From: Bacteroidetes bacterium UBA6221
GTDB taxonomy: Bacteria > Bacteroidota > Bacteroidia > Chitinophagales > Chitinophagaceae
Reading direction: 5' to 3'
NCBI GenBank assembly: GCA_002421685.1
Contig: DISB01000021.1
Span: forward strand, 62,001-126,000
Length of the DNA: 64,000 nt
Shown: positions 61,303 to 64,000 of the stretch, one piece after another
Numbering within the stretch: position 1 is the stretch's first letter
Layout of the letters: every line of letters begins with the position of its first letter
Program-made: the position numbers and the translations under genes
The notes under the pieces: model-generated
What the model saw: only the letters and a program-made list of their open reading frames with translations
Databases searched by the model: none
Told to the model about the DNA's origin: nothing

Positions 61303-61932
61303 TTAGTCTTTTATACCATAGATACCACGCATCGTTTTCACATCATTGAGTTCTTTGGCCCGCTGAAGTCCCAGCAGGCTGGTGTTATTGTTGAAGCTTC
61401 GCAAGAAGTCGAGTTTGTCGCGCATGTCCAGGTGAATGCGGTCAATGGCGCTGAGGCGTTCGTCATCGCTCATGCGTAGCTGGCCGGCTGTTACCACCAT
61501 CGTGAGCTCATCCAGGTTGCGCAGGCTGCGCCGGAAGAGGTTGTCGTACACCCTTCCCAGGTAAGCGATCTCATCATCGCTGAAATAGCCGCTTTGTTTG
61601 AAACGGCTCCAGGCATTTTTGTATTCACGTACCAGCAGCAACTGGTAGTTGATGATGTCTGCCACTTTTTTGTATTTTTTTACTGCCGGGCTTACTTCCA
61701 TCAACCCGTCGAGAAAAGTTTTGTGCAGGCTGAAATTTCCCTGCGACAGGTCTTTGACGGCATTGTAGCCTTTGCTGACAATCTCATAACCTTTTTCCAT
61801 GTCGCTGAGTATCTGTTTCAGCTGCGCCAGCTTCTCCACGTTCAGCAGCAGTTGCGCTATTTCCTGGCTTTGCCCGTACAGGAAAGGGTTTATACCAATG
61901 ATCATGAACAGCAACAGTAGTTTCTTTCTCAT
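61303..61932 (-). CDS. TraI/TerB-like conjugation protein, paralogue 3
   Basis: 209 residues with a signal peptide (LLLLFMIIGINPFLYGQS). All-helical body with coiled-coil character (LLNVEKLAQLKQILSDMEKGYEIVSKGYNAVKDL) and ending LLGLQRAKELNDVKTMRGIYGIKD. It resembles the two genes before it in layout and tail. The start MRKKLLLLF at 61932 leaves a 7-bp gap to the previous gene; the longer frame to 62001 overlaps that gene and is rejected. Confidence 0.75.
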   Translation of the reverse strand: MRKKLLLLFMIIGINPFLYGQSQEIAQLLLNVEKLAQLKQILSDMEKGYEIVSKGYNAVKDLSQGNFSLHKTFLDGLMEVSPAVKKYKKVADIINYQLLLVREYKNAWSRFKQSGYFSDDEIAYLGRVYDNLFRRSLRNLDELTMVVTAGQLRMSDDERLSAIDRIHLDMRDKLDFLRSFNNNTSLLGLQRAKELNDVKTMRGIYGIKD

Positions 61933-61939
61933 ACACGTT

Positions 61940-62581
61940 TCATTTGATGCCGTATAACAAACGGCTGTGTTCAATATCCTTTTGTTCTTTTTTTCTCGCA
62001 ACGGCCAGCAGGGCTACGCTGTTGGTGAAATTTTTTGCAAATGACCATTGTGAATGGGTACCGGCCAGAAGTTTGTCTAAACGGCGCGTACGTTCATCGT
62101 CTTTTAGCTCCAGCTCATTATCGGTCAGTATGGTTTCCAGTTCATCTATCGTCGCCTGGCAGTCATCCAGCAGGCGGTCATAAACCCTGTAGATATATTG
62201 CCTTTCCGCTCCGGTGACATAAGTTTCTGACGCCACTTGTTTGCGCGATGTCTTGATCAACTTGTCAATCTGCAACTGCATATCCACAATCGCCCTTGCG
62301 GACGGATGTTTTTTTATGTTCGGGTTTACAGTTTTCAGAGAAAGGAAGAAACCGGCGTGCAGGTTCAATTCACCGTCTTTGAACTGTCCGATGCTGTGCA
62401 GCCCGTCCTTTACGATGGCGTACCCTTTTTGCAGGTAGCTGTTATACATTTTCAGAGCAGCGATCTGTTCCAGCAGGTATTTACGCTGCGTTTTTTTCTG
62501 CCTGAACCATTCATCCCAGGTCTGCGCTTCAGCCGTTGAAAACATGGCTATACATAACAGGATTGTAATTATTTTTTTCAT
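61940..62581 (-). CDS. TraI/TerB-like conjugation protein, paralogue 2
   Basis: 213 residues with a signal peptide (IITILLCIAMFSTAEAQ). Helical body with LLEQIAALKMYNSYLQKGYAIVKDGL and the shared tail VALLAVARKKEQKDIEHSRLLYGIK. Members are sometimes labelled TerB-like; there is no evidence for tellurite resistance here. Presumably a periplasmic part of the transfer apparatus. 6 bp after the traI-like gene. Confidence 0.75.
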   Translation of the reverse strand: MKKIITILLCIAMFSTAEAQTWDEWFRQKKTQRKYLLEQIAALKMYNSYLQKGYAIVKDGLHSIGQFKDGELNLHAGFFLSLKTVNPNIKKHPSARAIVDMQLQIDKLIKTSRKQVASETYVTGAERQYIYRVYDRLLDDCQATIDELETILTDNELELKDDERTRRLDKLLAGTHSQWSFAKNFTNSVALLAVARKKEQKDIEHSRLLYGIK

Positions 62582-62587
62582 CGTTTT

Positions 62588-63262
62588 TTATTTCAGTCCG
62601 TACAATTTTTTCACTACCTCCACGTCTTTTTGCGTTCTGGCCCTTTGCAGGCTCAGCATCATATTCTGACGGTTGAACCGGTCCAGGTCGTGGTAGTTGG
62701 TTTCCATACCTTCGGCCGCGGCATGGACAAGCTCCAGTCTTTTTGCGTCGCTCATCTGCAGTTGAAATGAGTTGATGACCAGCAGCAGCCTGTCGAGGTT
62801 GTTAATGCTTTCTGCCAGTATGCCGCTATATACTTTCTGCATATAGGCAAGTTCATCTGCTGTAAAATGTTTGTCCTGTTGCAACAGGCCCCATGCTCTT
62901 TTATAGTTTTCCACGATACGCACCTGCATTTGTGTTATTTCCTTGATGCGGTGGTAGTAACTGATGATGGTTTTTACCTTGTGCAGTTCGTCAAAATATC
63001 CCTGGTATAGTTCCTTTTGTTTTTCAGTCCAGTCGGAAATTTCCTGCAGCTTCAGTTTGGACATAGTGTTTTCCAGGTTTTTTTGCGCATTCTGCAGCCA
63101 GATAACCTTGTTTTGTTGCCGTTGTATTTGAAGGTCTATAGCTTTGATCACTTTTGCGACACCCTTTTTGATGATGTCCACAATGGGGATTTGCGCCCTG
63201 GTTTGGACAGGAGCTATGGCCAACATAACCATTGTTGCCGTTAACACTAATATCTTCTTCAT
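62588..63262 (-). CDS. traI: Conjugal transfer protein TraI (Bacteroidota type)
   Basis: 224 residues with a signal peptide (VLTATMVMLAIAPVQTRAQ). Long helices (IQRQQNKVIWLQNAQKNLENTMSKLKLQEI) and tail MLSLQRARTQKDVEVVKKLYGLK. It sits directly after traG, the TraI place in CTnDOT-type modules. Not related to the F-plasmid relaxase of the same name. Role in the channel is unknown. Confidence 0.8.
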   Translation of the reverse strand: MKKILVLTATMVMLAIAPVQTRAQIPIVDIIKKGVAKVIKAIDLQIQRQQNKVIWLQNAQKNLENTMSKLKLQEISDWTEKQKELYQGYFDELHKVKTIISYYHRIKEITQMQVRIVENYKRAWGLLQQDKHFTADELAYMQKVYSGILAESINNLDRLLLVINSFQLQMSDAKRLELVHAAAEGMETNYHDLDRFNRQNMMLSLQRARTQKDVEVVKKLYGLK

Positions 63263-63282
63263 TTCTTTTGTCTTTTAAACAG

Positions 63283-64000
63283 TCATGCTTCATTCATATC
63301 CCGCACCAGCGCCGCAATGCCTTTTTCCATGCTGCCATAACGGGCGGCATATTCTGTCACTTTCACTTTTTCTTTTTCCTCCGTTGTATAAACAAAGTAT
63401 TCTTCGGGCGACACTTCCGTTCTGTACACTTTAGACATCATCCCGCCCAGTGATATGAACACCTCCTTATACTTTCGGGCAGGATCATTGGCCTTGTTGA
63501 CCGATAGTATCAATGCTTTTTCCTTTTCGGTCAGCCCAAGCAGTTCCTGCACCTGGTCGAATTTGTTCTGGTACTTGGATTGGTCTAAGAGTATCTTGCA
63601 GTCGCTGTTATTGATGATAGCTTGTTTTACAACAGGAGATGAAATAATATCTTCCACCTCCTGGGTAACAACAATCGCTTCCCCAAAAAATTTCCGTACT
63701 GTTTTGAACAGGTATTTGATATACTCCGCCATGCCTTCCTTTGCAATCGCCTTCCATGCTTCTTCAATCAGTATCATTTTACGGATGCCTTTTAGCTTGC
63801 GCATTTTGGAGATGAATACCTCCATGATAATAATGGTAACAACGGGGAATAATATCGGGTGGTCTTTGATATTATCCAGTTCAAAAACGATAAACCGCTC
63901 TTTCAGTAACTCAAGGTTTTCGGTGGCATTCAGCAGGTAATCAAATTCACCGCCTTTGTAATAAGGGCGCAATACATAGAGAAAGTTATTTACATCAAAG
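63283..64000 (-). CDS. traG: TraG conjugation ATPase (VirB4-like), C-terminal part
   Basis: The frame runs on past the right edge of the window (continuous through 64000), so only about the last 239 codons are seen. The Walker B-type RKMILIEEAWKAI and the following KYLFKTVRKFFGEAIVVTQEVEDI with DCKILLDQSKYQNKFDQVQELLGLTEKEK are typical of VirB4/TraG ATPases. It powers the type IV secretion channel. First of the visible tra genes in transcription order. Confidence 0.92.
   Translation of the reverse strand, partial: FDVNNFLYVLRPYYKGGEFDYLLNATENLELLKERFIVFELDNIKDHPILFPVVTIIIMEVFISKMRKLKGIRKMILIEEAWKAIAKEGMAEYIKYLFKTVRKFFGEAIVVTQEVEDIISSPVVKQAIINNSDCKILLDQSKYQNKFDQVQELLGLTEKEKALILSVNKANDPARKYKEVFISLGGMMSKVYRTEVSPEEYFVYTTEEKEKVKVTEYAARYGSMEKGIAALVRDMNEA

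Larger units (their letters stand above)
52377..64000. mobile_element. Left end of an integrative conjugative element at tRNA-Ser
   Basis: Bounded on the left by the tRNA-Ser 3' end, with a serine recombinase first, then small regulatory or accessory genes behind a terminator, then a tra operon transcribed toward the tRNA: traG (partial), three TraI/TerB-like genes, traJ, traK, traL, traM, traN. The order matches CTnDOT-type Bacteroidota transfer modules. Relaxase, coupling protein and the right end lie outside the window. Confidence 0.85.

Noticed and set aside
61933..62001. Longer start of TraI/TerB-like paralogue 3
   Set aside because: It overlaps the preceding gene and places 23 residues before an otherwise perfect signal peptide.

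Overview
The window looks like a chromosome segment of a Bacteroidota bacterium, most likely from the Chitinophagaceae or a close relative. This rests on several traits: type IX secretion (T9SS) C-terminal sorting domains on three proteins (5599-7488, 11937-13784, 40121-41050), Bacteroidota-specific families (DUF4249, DUF2279, DUF4260), Bacteroides-type promoters (TTG, about 19-20 bp, TAnnTTTG) and a CTnDOT-like traG-to-traN module. Family placement is inference, because no ribosomal RNA is present.

Layout. 1-3701: three co-directional genes, namely the end of a large protein, a surface protein with a phage tail-collar-like C-terminus, and a translationally coupled APH-like kinase. 3702-5598: AT-rich stretch with a YkvA-like protein and small secreted or broken ORFs. 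5599-7488: PKD-repeat T9SS protein. 7547-15551 (minus strand): housekeeping and catabolism (hldD, 3-hydroxyanthranilate dioxygenase, CNNM/CorC-type protein, gmk, bacilliredoxin, four-CHRD T9SS protein, ftcD). 15687-24201: a repeat-rich accessory zone with a porin, duplicated porin-tail fragments, paired lipoproteins, a TIR/deoxyribosyltransferase-like gene with a divergent AT-rich partner, and an orphan terminase-small-subunit-like gene carrying 123-141 bp repeats. 24250-41716: membrane, envelope and catabolic genes, including the tyrosine pair hppD-hmgA. 41723-44094: dTDP-sugar genes rfbA and rfbB separated by a four-helix-bundle gene flanked by near-perfect inverted repeats. 44281-46879: divergent Y-family polymerase and radical SAM genes sharing a cluster of operator-like palindromes. 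47667-50191: efp-accB-accC. 50239-52224: hutI and msrA.

52377-64000 is the left end of an integrative conjugative element inserted in the 3' end of tRNA-Ser(UGA). It is delimited by a large serine recombinase whose reading frame ends antisense through the tRNA. Behind a terminator lie accessory genes and a tra operon (read right to left: traG, three TraI/TerB-like paralogues, traJ, traK, traL, traM, traN). The far end of the element is outside the window.

How genes work together: amino-acid catabolism is spread over several loci (kynurenine, histidine via ftcD and hutI, tyrosine via hppD and hmgA). Envelope building is served by hldD and rfbAB, fatty-acid initiation by accBC. The most unusual signals are the coupled collar/kinase cassette, the porin-tail/palindrome composite repeats, the repeat-expanded terminase-like gene, the inverted-repeat-flanked four-helix-bundle gene, the operator cluster at the DNA-repair pair and the recombinase/tRNA read-through.
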